Positions 9,453-18,677 of a stretch of DNA of 48,905 bases are shown here, piece by piece. A program made the translations under genes and the position numbers. The stretch comes from UBA10438 sp964432155 (lineage in GTDB: Bacteria; Bacteroidota; Ignavibacteria; Kapaibacteriales; Kapaibacteriaceae): the NCBI GenBank assembly GCA_964432155.1, contig CAYSMF010000016.1, positions 1 through 48,905 on the forward strand, given 5' to 3'. Numbering within the stretch: position 1 is the first letter of the stretch; every line of letters starts with the position of its first letter. The notes under the pieces are model-generated. The model saw only the letters and a list, made by a program, of their open reading frames with translations. It was not told where the DNA came from and did not search any database.

Positions 9453-10604
9453 ATGCGCATTGCCATCAACGCACGGTTCCTGCTCTCGAAGAAGCTCGAG
9501 GGTCTCGGATGGTATACCTACGAGATCACCAAGCGACTCACCGAGCAGCATCCGGACGTTGAGTTCCTGTTCTACTTCGATCGCGCGTACGACAAGCGGT
9601 TTGTCTTCGGACCCAACGTCACGCCTGTTGTCCTGCGACCACCTGCACGTCATCCATTCCTTTGGATGGCATGGTTCGAGTGGAGCGTACGCCGCGCACT
9701 GGCAAAGCACAAGCCCGATGTATTCTTCTCGCCTGATGGATTTCTGTGTCTTGGTACCGATGTACCATCGGTGCCGGTGATTCACGATCTCAACTTCGAA
9801 CACAACGCATGGGGACTGCCACGTCTTGTACGATGGTACTATCGCACCTTCATGCCCGAGTTTGCATCCACCGCTGCACACATCGTCACGATCTCCGACT
9901 TCTGTCGCGACGATATTCATGAGCGGTATCATGTGCCGCTCGATCGTATCACGCGCAGTTATAACGGCGTCAGCACAGACTATCGTGTTCTCTCATCCGA
10001 CGAGCGCGTTGCTACGCAGCATCAATACACCGCTGGTGCTCCCTACGTCGTGATCGTTGGTGCGCAGCATCCGCGGAAGAACATTGCGCGCATGCTCACA
10101 GCGTTTGATCGGTTCTGCGAGACCTCTGGCACAGCACATCGCCTTGTTATGGCGGGTGCCCAGTCTGGTTGGGACGCGGAGATCACTGCTGCATACAATG
10201 CAATGCAGCATCGAGAGCGCGTCGTGATCACGGGGCATGTGCCACAAGCCGAACTCGTACGGATTGTCGGTGCGTCCGACGCGCTGTTGTTCGTCAGCCT
10301 GTTCGAAGGCTTTGGGTTGCCGGCGGTAGAAGCCATGCGTGCTGGTGTTCCAGTGATCACATCCACCACCAGCTGTCTGCCCGAGATCGTTGCAGACGCT
10401 GCAGTGCTGTGTGAGCCAACATCGATCGACCAGATTCGCGATGCTCTGTATCGCGTCGTACACGATCAGGCATGCAGAGCAGAGCTCATTGCAGCCGGAC
10501 ACGATCGCGCTGCGGCGTTCTCGTGGGATCGTGCAGCAGACGAAGTGTGGAGTGTGCTCACCGCAGCAGCACGAACTACTTATTCGCGCCAGCCCAAGCG
10601 ATAA
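9453..10604 (+). CDS. Glycosyltransferase family 4 (GT-B fold)
   Basis: A 383-aa cytosolic sugar transferase. The N-terminal domain opens MRIAINARFLLSKKLEGLGW, giving a first strand and glycine-rich acceptor loop. The C-terminal nucleotide-sugar domain has YVVIVGAQHPRKNIARM, a donor-site turn, and the E-x7-E signature in EGFGLPAVEAMRAGVPVITS, followed by LPEIVADAA. This pattern fits GT4 enzymes that transfer a sugar, often mannose, with retention. It lies directly behind the M28 peptidase, with little spacing and no clear ribosome site, so it is likely co-transcribed. Donor and acceptor cannot be inferred. Its 3' end overlaps the convergent second M28 gene by 29 bp. Confidence 0.92.
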   Translation: MRIAINARFLLSKKLEGLGWYTYEITKRLTEQHPDVEFLFYFDRAYDKRFVFGPNVTPVVLRPPARHPFLWMAWFEWSVRRALAKHKPDVFFSPDGFLCLGTDVPSVPVIHDLNFEHNAWGLPRLVRWYYRTFMPEFASTAAHIVTISDFCRDDIHERYHVPLDRITRSYNGVSTDYRVLSSDERVATQHQYTAGAPYVVIVGAQHPRKNIARMLTAFDRFCETSGTAHRLVMAGAQSGWDAEITAAYNAMQHRERVVITGHVPQAELVRIVGASDALLFVSLFEGFGLPAVEAMRAGVPVITSTTSCLPEIVADAAVLCEPTSIDQIRDALYRVVHDQACRAELIAAGHDRAAAFSWDRAADEVWSVLTAAARTTYSRQPKR

Positions 10605-11910
10605 CAGCCATCGCATACACGCAGTCGTTCACCTCGTGCTCCTTGAGCTTATCGATGGTGTCGCCCTCGGTGTGGTGGTACCAGAAGTAGCGATCTCCCT
10701 GCACTTCGAGTCCCATCAGAACTGCACCGTACTTCTTGAGCGGACCAATGTCTGCGCCGCCCCCTCCCGTTTCAATGCGATTTGCATGAATCGGATTAAG
10801 AAGCTCCGCAACCTGTTCCATGTACTGGCGGTACTCACCAGTATCACTGCAGTTAAATCCTGTTGGAGCAAATGTGCCGGCATCGCTTTCAATCGCCAAC
10901 ACATGCCGCTCATTCTTGGTCTGTTCCGCATAGGCATTGCCTCCACGTAGACCGTTCTCCTCATTCGTCCAGAAGCATACACGGATCGTCCGCTTTGGAC
11001 GCAGACCCAGTTGACGCATCATGGTGAGCGCACGCCACGCCACAAAGCATCCACCTGCATCATCCATCGCGCCTGTACCGAGATCCCATGAGTCGATGTG
11101 GCCGCCCATCACGACCACTTCATTCGGGAGTTCCGAACCCTTGATCTCAATGATCACGTTCCGCGACTTGGCATCGGGAAGCCAGCGAGCCGACATCGAA
11201 AGCTCGAGCTCAACCACTTCGCCGCGATCCTGGAATCGCTGGAGCAGCAATGCGTCCTCAATCGTGATCGCACCCGCTGGGATCTTCGCTACCGAGTCCT
11301 GATAGCCCATTCCCCCTGTATGCGGTGTCTGAATGCCGTAGGGTCCGACCGAACGCACAAGCGACGCAACAGCGCCGTAACGAGCAGCTTCCGACGCACC
11401 GGCTGAGCGGTAACGCACCGTTTCGCCGTAGGTAGTGAACGGCACATTGTATACCACGATACGACCCTTCGCATCGGCCGCACGCTGGGCCAACTCGGCG
11501 AATGAGCTCACAACAAGAACCTTTGCGCGAAGGGGCTTCCCGCCCGTCCCAATGCTGCCTCCGAGGGCGCAGAATGGCATAGAGCGTGTGTATGGACCGT
11601 GTAGCGTGAGCGACTCAGCACCCCGCTCCCAATGCGGCACCATGACGTCCTGCGTTTTCACGTCCCATCCCTCAGCCTTCATCTTGGCGATGATCCAATC
11701 CAGTCCTCGCTCGAGAAACTCCGAGCCCGACAGACGCTTCGGGTAGTGGTCCGTAAAGTCGGCCAGCATCGGGTAGAGCCCCTTATCAGCCGTTGTCCAT
11801 GCATGCATCCGCTCAGTCGTGGCTCGGAACCGATCCACCTGCGGATTGTCGCCAGCAACACCAGCAAACACCATCAGTGGCAAAAGGAGGAGAACGAGGA
11901 GGCGTGCCAT
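10576..11910 (-). CDS. Secreted M28-family peptidase (carboxypeptidase Q-like)
   Basis: A 444-aa exported zinc peptidase, distinct from the plus-strand M28 at 7620 and without a PDZ domain. The signal peptide MARLLVLLLLPLMVFAGVAG sets the start at 11910; the longer in-frame upstream reading (to 12018) lacks a signal-like N-terminus. Metal ligands are visible in MGGHIDSWDLGTGAMDDAGG (His and Asp), TNEENGLRGG (Glu pair), AIESDAGTF (Asp) and YHHTEGDTID (His). A PA-like region precedes the core (RIVVYNVPFTTYGETVRYRS). The overall order resembles the plasma glutamate carboxypeptidase/CPQ branch, which acts as a dipeptidase. It is divergent from the GNAT-like operon and overlaps the glycosyltransferase end. 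Confidence 0.9.
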   Translation of the reverse strand: MARLLVLLLLPLMVFAGVAGDNPQVDRFRATTERMHAWTTADKGLYPMLADFTDHYPKRLSGSEFLERGLDWIIAKMKAEGWDVKTQDVMVPHWERGAESLTLHGPYTRSMPFCALGGSIGTGGKPLRAKVLVVSSFAELAQRAADAKGRIVVYNVPFTTYGETVRYRSAGASEAARYGAVASLVRSVGPYGIQTPHTGGMGYQDSVAKIPAGAITIEDALLLQRFQDRGEVVELELSMSARWLPDAKSRNVIIEIKGSELPNEVVVMGGHIDSWDLGTGAMDDAGGCFVAWRALTMMRQLGLRPKRTIRVCFWTNEENGLRGGNAYAEQTKNERHVLAIESDAGTFAPTGFNCSDTGEYRQYMEQVAELLNPIHANRIETGGGGADIGPLKKYGAVLMGLEVQGDRYFWYHHTEGDTIDKLKEHEVNDCVYAMAVIAWAGANK

Positions 11911-11967
11911 GAGAACCCCAGATACGTGGTCAGTGGAATCGTGGAAGATACGACACCGGAACCTTGG

Positions 11968-11975
11968 TATCTTTG
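11968..11975 (+). promoter_or_regulatory. Putative -7 promoter box (TATCTTTG) directly before ATG 11979
   Basis: An exact TAnnTTTG match ends 3 nt before the start codon (TATCTTTG-CAC-ATG). If transcription starts 4-7 nt after the box, as in Bacteroidota, the mRNA would begin at or next to the ATG and be leaderless. No ribosome-binding site is visible. Confidence 0.6.
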
Positions 11976-11978
11976 CAC

Positions 11979-13103
11979 ATGAGTTGTACCGTGCGCGCCC
12001 TCGAAAAGAACGAGACAAACTCGTTCATCAAGGCACAGTGGTTGTTCTATAAGAACGACCCGTATTGGGCGCCGCCCCTGCTGATGGATCGCAAGAAGTT
12101 GCTCAACACGGAGAAGAATCCGTTCTACAAGCACTCGCGCATTCAACTCTTCCTCGCAGAGCGCAACGGACAAATCGTCGGACGTATCGCGGCGATTACC
12201 AACGAGAATCACAACATCGAACACGAAGACAACGTTGGCTTCTTCGGCTTCTTCGAGTGCATCAATGATCAGTCTGTTGCAAACGAACTACTCCGTGCTG
12301 CCGAAGCATGGCTGCGTGAACGTGGCAAGGATGTCTGCCGTGGTCCGGTAAACCCCTCGATGAATGACGAGTGCGGTCTCCTCGTTGATGGCTTTGATGG
12401 CACACCCGTTGTGTTGATGACCTACAATCCGCCGTACTACGGAGCGCTGATTGAAGGCGCAGGCTATGCCAAGTCGCAAGACCTCTATGCCTACCTCCTG
12501 CGCAACGAGAACTACGCATCCGATAAAATGAAGCGTCTGTTCAACGTTGTTGTGCAGCGGAATGAACTTGTGTTTCGCTCGCTGAACTTCAAGGATACAG
12601 CGCAGTTCAAGCGCGACGTCGAAACACTCAAGCACATCTACAACGAAGGATGGGAGAAGAACTGGGGCTTCGTCAAGTTCACAGACGAAGAGTTCGACTT
12701 CCTTGCAGCCGACCTCAAGCAAATCGCTGATCCGAACCTGGTGTTCATTGTTGAATGCCGTGGAAAGATCGCTGGCTTCTGTCTCGCACTGCCTGACGTT
12801 AACCAATGCTTTGTGCACAACAAGAGTGGTGGACTCCTCACTGGAATCTATCACCTGCTTACGAAGCGATCGAAGATTGATCTCTGCCGCATCATCGTGC
12901 TCGGCGTGTTGCCAGAGTTTCGCAACCTCGGCATCGATGCAGCCATGTACATGGAGATCGGTGAACGTGCAAAACAACGCGGCATCCTCAAGGGTGAAGC
13001 GAGCTGGATTCTTGAAAGCAACGAAATGATGAACAAGGGGCTCACAATGACGATGCATGGCGAACGCTATCGCACGTATCGCCTCTACGATAAGGGTATC
13101 TAA
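11979..13103 (+). CDS. GNAT-like acyltransferase-fold protein (YghO-like)
   Basis: A 374-aa cytosolic protein whose two halves both have GNAT-fold character: an N-terminal part with LFLAERNGQIVGRIAAITNE and a C-terminal part with VFIVECRGKIAGFCLALPD followed by ILGVLPEFRNLGIDAAMYME, where an acetyl-CoA-type loop would lie. It resembles the E. coli YghO group, whose substrate is not known to me. The ATG at 11979 is chosen over the in-frame TTG at 11964, which would place the promoter box inside the gene. It heads the operon with yebC and purF: its stop TAA is immediately followed by the yebC ATG. A housekeeping role linked to nucleotide or amino-acid metabolism is possible but not shown. Confidence 0.8.
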   Translation: MSCTVRALEKNETNSFIKAQWLFYKNDPYWAPPLLMDRKKLLNTEKNPFYKHSRIQLFLAERNGQIVGRIAAITNENHNIEHEDNVGFFGFFECINDQSVANELLRAAEAWLRERGKDVCRGPVNPSMNDECGLLVDGFDGTPVVLMTYNPPYYGALIEGAGYAKSQDLYAYLLRNENYASDKMKRLFNVVVQRNELVFRSLNFKDTAQFKRDVETLKHIYNEGWEKNWGFVKFTDEEFDFLAADLKQIADPNLVFIVECRGKIAGFCLALPDVNQCFVHNKSGGLLTGIYHLLTKRSKIDLCRIIVLGVLPEFRNLGIDAAMYMEIGERAKQRGILKGEASWILESNEMMNKGLTMTMHGERYRTYRLYDKGI

Positions 13104-13820
13104 ATGGGAAGAGCGTTTGAGTTTCGCCGCGCGCGCAAAGAAAAGCGTTGGGCGAACATGTCGAAGACCTTCACAAAGCTTGGGAAGGAAATCTCGGTTG
13201 CCGTTAAAACTGGCGGGGCTGATCCTGAGCTGAATCCACGTCTGCGCGTGATCATCCAGAACGCAAAGGCGGCAAACATGCCGAAGGACAACGTTGAGAA
13301 TGCCATCAAGAAGGCCTCAGCGAAGGACGCGGCAAGTTTGGAAGAGTCGAACTACGAGGGGTACGGTCCGCACGGCGTAGCCATCTGGATTGAAACAGCT
13401 ACAGACAACCCTACGCGCACTGTTGCGAACATCCGTTCATACTTCAACAAGTATGGTGGACAGCTTGGAACATCCGGATCGCTTGAGTTCATCTTCGACC
13501 GCAAGGGTGTGTTCACCATCCCAGCTGCTGGCGTTAATCGCGAGGAACTCGAGCTGACGTTGATCGAGCATGGTGCCGAGGATATTGTCGAGCAGGATGA
13601 TGACATCATCGCCTATACCTCGTTTCACGACTTCATCAACATGCAGCGTGCCCTCGAAGGCGCAGGCATTGCGGTGACAACGGCCGAACTTCGCCGTATC
13701 CCGAACAACACGGTAACGCTATCGGATGATCAGGCTGAAGACATCATTAAGATCATTGAGCGTCTTGAGGATGATGACGATGTGCAGAATGTGTTTCACA
13801 ACATGAACGAAAGCGAATAA
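13104..13820 (+). CDS. yebC: YebC/PmpR-family DNA-binding protein
   Basis: A 238-aa three-domain protein of the YebC/TACO1 family. The N-terminal signature is present: a short basic RRARKEKRWA segment, then FTKLGKEISVAVKTGGADPE with NPRLRVIIQNAKAANMPKDN and VENAIKKAS, followed by YEGYGPHGVAIWIE. Members have been reported as transcription regulators and more recently as ribosome-associated factors that help translate proline-rich stretches. Which role applies here cannot be told. Length is normal. The start codon directly follows the stop of the GNAT-like gene, and its own stop TAA directly precedes the purF ATG, so the three are almost surely co-transcribed and coupled. Confidence 0.95.
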   Translation: MGRAFEFRRARKEKRWANMSKTFTKLGKEISVAVKTGGADPELNPRLRVIIQNAKAANMPKDNVENAIKKASAKDAASLEESNYEGYGPHGVAIWIETATDNPTRTVANIRSYFNKYGGQLGTSGSLEFIFDRKGVFTIPAAGVNREELELTLIEHGAEDIVEQDDDIIAYTSFHDFINMQRALEGAGIAVTTAELRRIPNNTVTLSDDQAEDIIKIIERLEDDDDVQNVFHNMNESE

Positions 13821-15281
13821 ATGTGCGGTATCGTCGGTGTGATTAATCACCCACAAGCAGCTGTTCTCTCGTATTACGCGCTCCACGCGTTACAGCATCG
13901 CGGGCAAGAGGCTGCGGGTATTGTGACGATGTATACCGACGGCGACAATGGCAAGAAGCGCTTCGGCGTCCATAAGGGCGAAGGCTTAGTGCTTGATGTC
14001 TTCTCCGATCACACGGTATTCCCTTCGACGTTGAAGGGCTCCGCTGCAATCGGACATAACCGCTATTCAACAACGGGAAGCAATTCGCTCGCGAACATTC
14101 AGCCGTTTCACTTCAACTACACCGGCGGCAATTTTGCCCTGGCCCATAACGGCAACCTGACGAACACACGCCAGCTTCGCGAGCAGCTCAAGGGTGACGG
14201 CGCGATCTTTCAGACGACAACTGATAGCGAGTTGTTTCTCCACCTGATCGCACGCAGCAAGAAGAAAACTCAAATCGAACAAGTGCGCGAAGCTGTGCAA
14301 ACCGCCAAGGGCGCCTACTCACTCGTCATGCTGTCCGAAAACGCGCTCTACGCTTCACGTGACCCACACGGATTCCGTCCGCTCTGCATTGGGCGTATCA
14401 AGCATGAGCACGGCTACGGATATGTTGTAGCGTCAGAGACATGTGCGCTCGACATTATCAGTGCGGAGTACATCCGCGACGTTGAGCACAACGAGATCTT
14501 GGTGATCGATGAGAAGACGTTTGTCACGGGTGAGTTCACATCACACTACATCAACGAGTCGATGACAGAGTCGCATCACTGCGTCTTTGAATACATCTAC
14601 TTCTCACGTCCAGACTCACAGATCTTCGGACATGCCGTCGACAAGGTTCGTCGAAAGCTTGGCAAGACACTTGCCGAGGAAAGTCCAGTGCGTGGCGACA
14701 GCCAGGATGACAAGGTCGTTGTGATTGCGGTACCTGATTCAGGAAACACCGCCACGCTTGGATATGCGCGTGTAAACGACCGTATCCATCCTTCGCGCTA
14801 CGAGATTGGACTCATTCGCTCGCACTACGTTGGGCGGACATTCATCGCTCCGGGACAAGACAAGCGTGAGTTCAAGGTCAAGACCAAGTTCAACGTGGTA
14901 CGTGGCGTACTCGAAGGCAATAAGGTTGTCGTTGTTGACGACTCTATCGTGCGGGGAACAACCTCGAAGTCATTGGTCAACCTCATTCGCGAGGCGAAGC
15001 CACAAGAAGTGCACCTGCGCATCACGTCGCCCCCTGTCAAGCATCCGTGCATGTATGGCATGGACTTCCCAAGCAGCAACGAGTTGATTGCCAACCACTT
15101 TGCGAGTGAAGATGACATCGCGAAGGAACTTGGAGCCGACTCACTCCGTTACCTGAGCGTCGAGGGTTTGATGAACGCCGTTCATCAAGGTCCAGGCACT
15201 GGATACTGTCGCGCATGCTTCACTGGAGAGTATCCCGTAGCCGTCGAACTCGACGTCAATAAATTCTCTACGGAAGACTAA
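13821..15281 (+). CDS. purF: Amidophosphoribosyltransferase
   Basis: The 486-aa first enzyme of purine synthesis, making phosphoribosylamine from PRPP and glutamine in the cytosol. MCGIVGVINH puts the glutamine-amidotransferase nucleophile Cys at position 2 with no propeptide. The PRPP loop is VVVVDDSIVRGTTSKSLV. Four cysteines sit where Bacillus-type enzymes bind a [4Fe-4S] cluster: HHCVFEYIYF, KHPCMYGMDF and the CxxC in YCRACFTGEY. An oxygen-sensitive cluster form is therefore likely. The family's propeptide, cut to expose Cys1 in Bacillus, is absent, so only Met removal would be needed. The start is fixed by the adjacent yebC stop. Confidence 0.97.
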   Translation: MCGIVGVINHPQAAVLSYYALHALQHRGQEAAGIVTMYTDGDNGKKRFGVHKGEGLVLDVFSDHTVFPSTLKGSAAIGHNRYSTTGSNSLANIQPFHFNYTGGNFALAHNGNLTNTRQLREQLKGDGAIFQTTTDSELFLHLIARSKKKTQIEQVREAVQTAKGAYSLVMLSENALYASRDPHGFRPLCIGRIKHEHGYGYVVASETCALDIISAEYIRDVEHNEILVIDEKTFVTGEFTSHYINESMTESHHCVFEYIYFSRPDSQIFGHAVDKVRRKLGKTLAEESPVRGDSQDDKVVVIAVPDSGNTATLGYARVNDRIHPSRYEIGLIRSHYVGRTFIAPGQDKREFKVKTKFNVVRGVLEGNKVVVVDDSIVRGTTSKSLVNLIREAKPQEVHLRITSPPVKHPCMYGMDFPSSNELIANHFASEDDIAKELGADSLRYLSVEGLMNAVHQGPGTGYCRACFTGEYPVAVELDVNKFSTED

Positions 15282-15285
15282 CCTC

Positions 15286-15933
15286 ATGTCTGACGAGCGC
15301 TTTGCTCCTCCAGCGCGGAAGAACGGCTGGATGATCGTGTACATCTTCTTTGCCGTGCTCGCTGCTGCAGGCGTTACGTTATCGCTCCTCTATCGCGACA
15401 GTGCAAAGCCCGGAGAGGCCATCAACAAGGAGCGTCGCAAGGCTGCGAAGTACGTGTCGTATGTGATCGTCTTCAGTAAGATCGACGAAGCACGAGCGGA
15501 TTCGATCATTGCGGATGTCGTGCGTGATGTTGGTGCAGACACAGCTGTCACAGACTATGTGATTGGATCGCCAATCACTGATCCTTGGTGTGCAACGATT
15601 GGCGAGTATCAGCGCAATCTCAAGAAGGCCATGACGCAGGCGAAGACGATGCCCATCGGCAAGCAGTCGGTTGTTGTGTCGATGGTCGCAGGACTTTTGA
15701 TTAAGAATCAGCTTCCAGCTCGCATCTACTTCGTTGGTTCAATGAATGGCGACGACATCACATCGATTGCACCACGCACAGCTAATACCGCTGCTGCGTT
15801 TGAACTGCGTGCCAATGTTCAAGGTCCGATTACCGTGATCTCGTATCTCGAGCCTGCGCAGGCACCCGCAAATGCGGCATACTGGGCGTTGTATCAAGGC
15901 AAGGCATACGCCACTGAACAGCGCAGCAAGTAA
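15286..15933 (+). CDS. Hypothetical protein with one N-terminal membrane helix
   Basis: I do not recognise this 215-aa protein. A short proline-containing cytosolic tail is followed by one hydrophobic helix (about 15-37, WMIVYIFFAVLAAAGVTLSL) and a basic KERRKAAKYVS segment. The remainder is a soluble alpha/beta domain (strand-like YVSYVIVFSK and SVVVSMVAGLL, then RIYFVGSM), presumably periplasmic. It starts 4 nt after purF ends and likely shares the operon. It ends 4 nt from the convergent VWA-OmpA gene, so it may instead be functionally tied to the envelope cluster on the other side. Confidence 0.75.
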   Translation: MSDERFAPPARKNGWMIVYIFFAVLAAAGVTLSLLYRDSAKPGEAINKERRKAAKYVSYVIVFSKIDEARADSIIADVVRDVGADTAVTDYVIGSPITDPWCATIGEYQRNLKKAMTQAKTMPIGKQSVVVSMVAGLLIKNQLPARIYFVGSMNGDDITSIAPRTANTAAAFELRANVQGPITVISYLEPAQAPANAAYWALYQGKAYATEQRSK

Positions 15934-15937
15934 GTCG

Positions 15938-17260
15938 TTACTTCGCCGTTATCACAATCTCCGTTCGACGGTTCAGCGAACGTCCGAAGTCGGTAGTGTT
16001 CGGCGCGATCGGACGTGTTGGTCCGTGTCCAATCACCTTTATGCGCTTGCCATCGATCCCGTGATTCATCAAGTAGACTCGTGCAGCTTCGGCACGAGCT
16101 AGGGATAGCGCTTTGTTGAGTTTGATTGATCCAACGTTGTCGGTATGGCCCTCGATGAGGACCTCGACAGCTGGACGTTCCTTCATAAAATCTACGAGGA
16201 CATCAAGCTCTTCTACGGTGTCTGCGAGAACAGCGGCACCAGTTGGGAAGAGCAGGTTCTCGATGATGAACTTCCGACCAATCTCGACGATAGGAATGAT
16301 CTGCTTCACCAGCTCACGCTTGGAGTCATCCAGAATAGAAACATTGATGGAGTCGTTGCGCAGCTTCGAATCACCTCGATAGAAAATCGTGTAGAGATTC
16401 GTGAGCTGGTCGGAGTACTGATCGAGAATTCTCGAAAATGGGAGATCAAGATTAAAGATCGCACCGCGCGTGCCTTGTACGATGCGATCGTACTGGCGAA
16501 GGTGTGGTGGTAGGATACAGAACACGCGTATGCCTAGAGAGGCAAGGTGTTGCGTAAGTGTTTCCTTCGTGTAGCGCGTGCGGCCATTACCGCGCTCGCC
16601 GGCCTGGTGGTAACCAGCATCGGTGAGGAGGACGATCACCTTATTCGCATTTGGTCGGAACTTCACGACCGATGCATCATACATGCCTTGGAGCGCGTTC
16701 TCCTTTTCGTCGAACCCACCGAACGCCGTGACCTTGCTCATCCACTTCATGAACAACTCGACGGAGTCTGTTGGCTCGTACACATCTTCAACGACATCGC
16801 TGAACAGCGCCAGTCCGATGCGATAGTCGATACCCCGCTTACGGAGCGATGCAACGAACGACCCGATGTTATTTCGAATGCCGTTGATGTGGGCCTGCAT
16901 GGTCCCTGTGACATCAACAACGAACATGAAGTCGACGGGTACGCGCTCGGTAACGTCAATCTTCTTGATGCGCGTGACAGGACGCAACACGCCGTTCTCC
17001 ATCACGCGAAGTGATGACGGTGTGATGGTATCGAGAACCTTGCAGTTTGTGCCGCACTCAACGATGAGGCCAATTTCAGGGAAATTGGCCATCGTAACAT
17101 TCTGAATGCTGATCTGCAGACTGTCCAGAGCAGACATTACACGTGCTTGCTCTGCGAGACGCCGACGCACCTCGAGAGAATCATCCTGCGCTGTGGCCAG
17201 CGCTGGGACTGCTACAATGAGCGCTATGGAGAGTAGGTATACCGCTACGACGGCGCGCAT
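15938..17260 (-). CDS. VWA domain protein with C-terminal OmpA-like peptidoglycan-binding domain
   Basis: A 440-aa exported protein. The signal peptide MRAVVAVYLLSIALIVAVPA is cleaved near LATAQ. A short Ig-like segment (FPEIGLIVECGTNCKVLD, then SLRVMENGVLRPV) leads into a von Willebrand A domain at about 105-280, with a metal site of the DVTGTM type (in place of the canonical DxSxS), a later TAFGGFDEKE loop and LLTDAGY. The last ~110 residues are an OmpA domain: LLFPTGAAVLA, EVLIEGHTDNVGS and SLNRRTEIVI, expected to grip peptidoglycan. It is the last gene of the envelope cluster, 4 nt behind the upstream barrel gene. A periplasmic scaffold linking wall and outer membrane is likely. Confidence 0.88.
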   Translation of the reverse strand: MRAVVAVYLLSIALIVAVPALATAQDDSLEVRRRLAEQARVMSALDSLQISIQNVTMANFPEIGLIVECGTNCKVLDTITPSSLRVMENGVLRPVTRIKKIDVTERVPVDFMFVVDVTGTMQAHINGIRNNIGSFVASLRKRGIDYRIGLALFSDVVEDVYEPTDSVELFMKWMSKVTAFGGFDEKENALQGMYDASVVKFRPNANKVIVLLTDAGYHQAGERGNGRTRYTKETLTQHLASLGIRVFCILPPHLRQYDRIVQGTRGAIFNLDLPFSRILDQYSDQLTNLYTIFYRGDSKLRNDSINVSILDDSKRELVKQIIPIVEIGRKFIIENLLFPTGAAVLADTVEELDVLVDFMKERPAVEVLIEGHTDNVGSIKLNKALSLARAEAARVYLMNHGIDGKRIKVIGHGPTRPIAPNTTDFGRSLNRRTEIVITAK

Positions 17261-17264
17261 GCCG

Positions 17265-18677
17265 TTAGAAGTTCAGTCGCAGAACAGGGCTGATCATGAA
17301 CACATGTTCGCGCTCGAACGGACGGAGACCACGAAGTGGTGTAGCGTACTTGCCTTCGATGTACAACCACTGACCCAGCAGCGGAATGTATGCGTGTGCA
17401 AGCAGGATCTGGTTTGAGTACTGAAGGCTCGCACCGAATGGGAACGTGCTCTGATTGCGGTACTCAAGCTTTGCGTAGATCCAATCACCAAGTTCATTTG
17501 GCTTCCACGTGTTCAAACCGCGAACACCGTCGATACCGAGGTAGTTGAACGAGTCCGACGAATCGCGGAACATGCCAACTTCACGGATTTCGTAGTAGTT
17601 CAGACCAAGGTCGAGACGGAAGAAGTTCTCTGGATGGTCCTTGTCAACCCACCAGTTGTAGAACATTGTTACCTGACCCGTTGAACGAAGCAGGTTAACT
17701 GTAGCGATCGGATCTGAATCATATGTCGGCGCAGTGATGCGACGGCTTCCAATGTCGTTCAACACGTAGGTCGTTACGTCCACTGACTGTGATGCTTGTA
17801 CTGCACGGAGTGGAAGCTCCATGTTCACACCCACACCAAACTCTGGGTGGAACGGCATGTGGAAGTCGAGTGCACCAACAAACTTGCCACCATAACCAGC
17901 GTCGAGACGACGGCCAGGAATGAAGTCAAGCAGTTGACCATCGTTAGGATTCGACGAGAGACGGTAGCCAAAACCAAGCTTCGCATTCATGAGGTACGGG
18001 ATCGCACGACGTGTCGAAGCATCATCATTGACATAGAGTGGACGCTGCAGTGTGACCTTCGCCTCACCAGCATTCCAGAAGTGATAGCCGACTTGATCTG
18101 TGCCCATCGTGTTGGACAGCCAGAATCCTGAGTTGCCAATCTTCAATGTCTGCTCAAATGCCGACAATGTGAATGAGTGATTCACATTCGTTGGATGCAT
18201 GAAGTTGATGATCGCTTCTGCTTGCGGACGTGTAGCAGGGATTGACGAAGGAATCTCCGAGTAGCAGTACGGACGATTCTTATCGGCAAGCTTTGAGTAG
18301 ATCCGCGGGATGTTAGCCTCGAGATCTTGCGCTGTCATACGCTCAGTGCCGCACTCAACGATCAGGATGTCGTAGGTGGTTGCTTCTGCTTCCGATACTG
18401 GCTGAGCAGTTACACGGATTTGCTGCTGGTCAAGACCTGCCTTGCGATATCCAAGAACACGGAATGCATTGTAAATCTTCGCTTGAAGATCTGGTTCGCA
18501 CACGTACCAGCGAGGAAAATACTGGAGGAGTTCAGGATCAATCGATGTAAGACGTGCGAACACAACGGAGTCGGGCTCTTGTGCTCGAGCAGGCAGAACG
18601 AATGCACCTCCCAATAGTGTCAGGAGTGCAGCGATGCTGAGTGTTCGGCGAATGATGTTCGTCATGTTCGGTGTCAT
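17265..18677 (-). CDS. Outer-membrane barrel-like protein of the GldM-like cluster
   Basis: A 470-aa exported protein I cannot name. The signal peptide lies after MTPNMTNIIRRTLSIAALLT and ends near ARAQ. About 60-170 is a soluble N-terminal part carrying TYDILIVECGTERMTAQD. The C-terminal ~280 residues alternate in the way of outer-membrane beta strands (YHFWNAGEAKVTLQRPLYV, DWIYAKLEYRNQS) and finish on LRLNF, with the terminal Phe used by barrel-assembly machinery. The start ATG overlaps the stop of the next barrel gene by one base (TGATG), showing translational coupling. The IVECGT string also appears in the downstream VWA-OmpA protein. Confidence 0.75.
   Translation of the reverse strand: MTPNMTNIIRRTLSIAALLTLLGGAFVLPARAQEPDSVVFARLTSIDPELLQYFPRWYVCEPDLQAKIYNAFRVLGYRKAGLDQQQIRVTAQPVSEAEATTYDILIVECGTERMTAQDLEANIPRIYSKLADKNRPYCYSEIPSSIPATRPQAEAIINFMHPTNVNHSFTLSAFEQTLKIGNSGFWLSNTMGTDQVGYHFWNAGEAKVTLQRPLYVNDDASTRRAIPYLMNAKLGFGYRLSSNPNDGQLLDFIPGRRLDAGYGGKFVGALDFHMPFHPEFGVGVNMELPLRAVQASQSVDVTTYVLNDIGSRRITAPTYDSDPIATVNLLRSTGQVTMFYNWWVDKDHPENFFRLDLGLNYYEIREVGMFRDSSDSFNYLGIDGVRGLNTWKPNELGDWIYAKLEYRNQSTFPFGASLQYSNQILLAHAYIPLLGQWLYIEGKYATPLRGLRPFEREHVFMISPVLRLNF

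Noticed and set aside
11911..12018. Longer N-terminus for the carboxypeptidase Q-like protein
   Set aside because: The signal peptide begins at 11910, and the extension would cross the divergent promoter.
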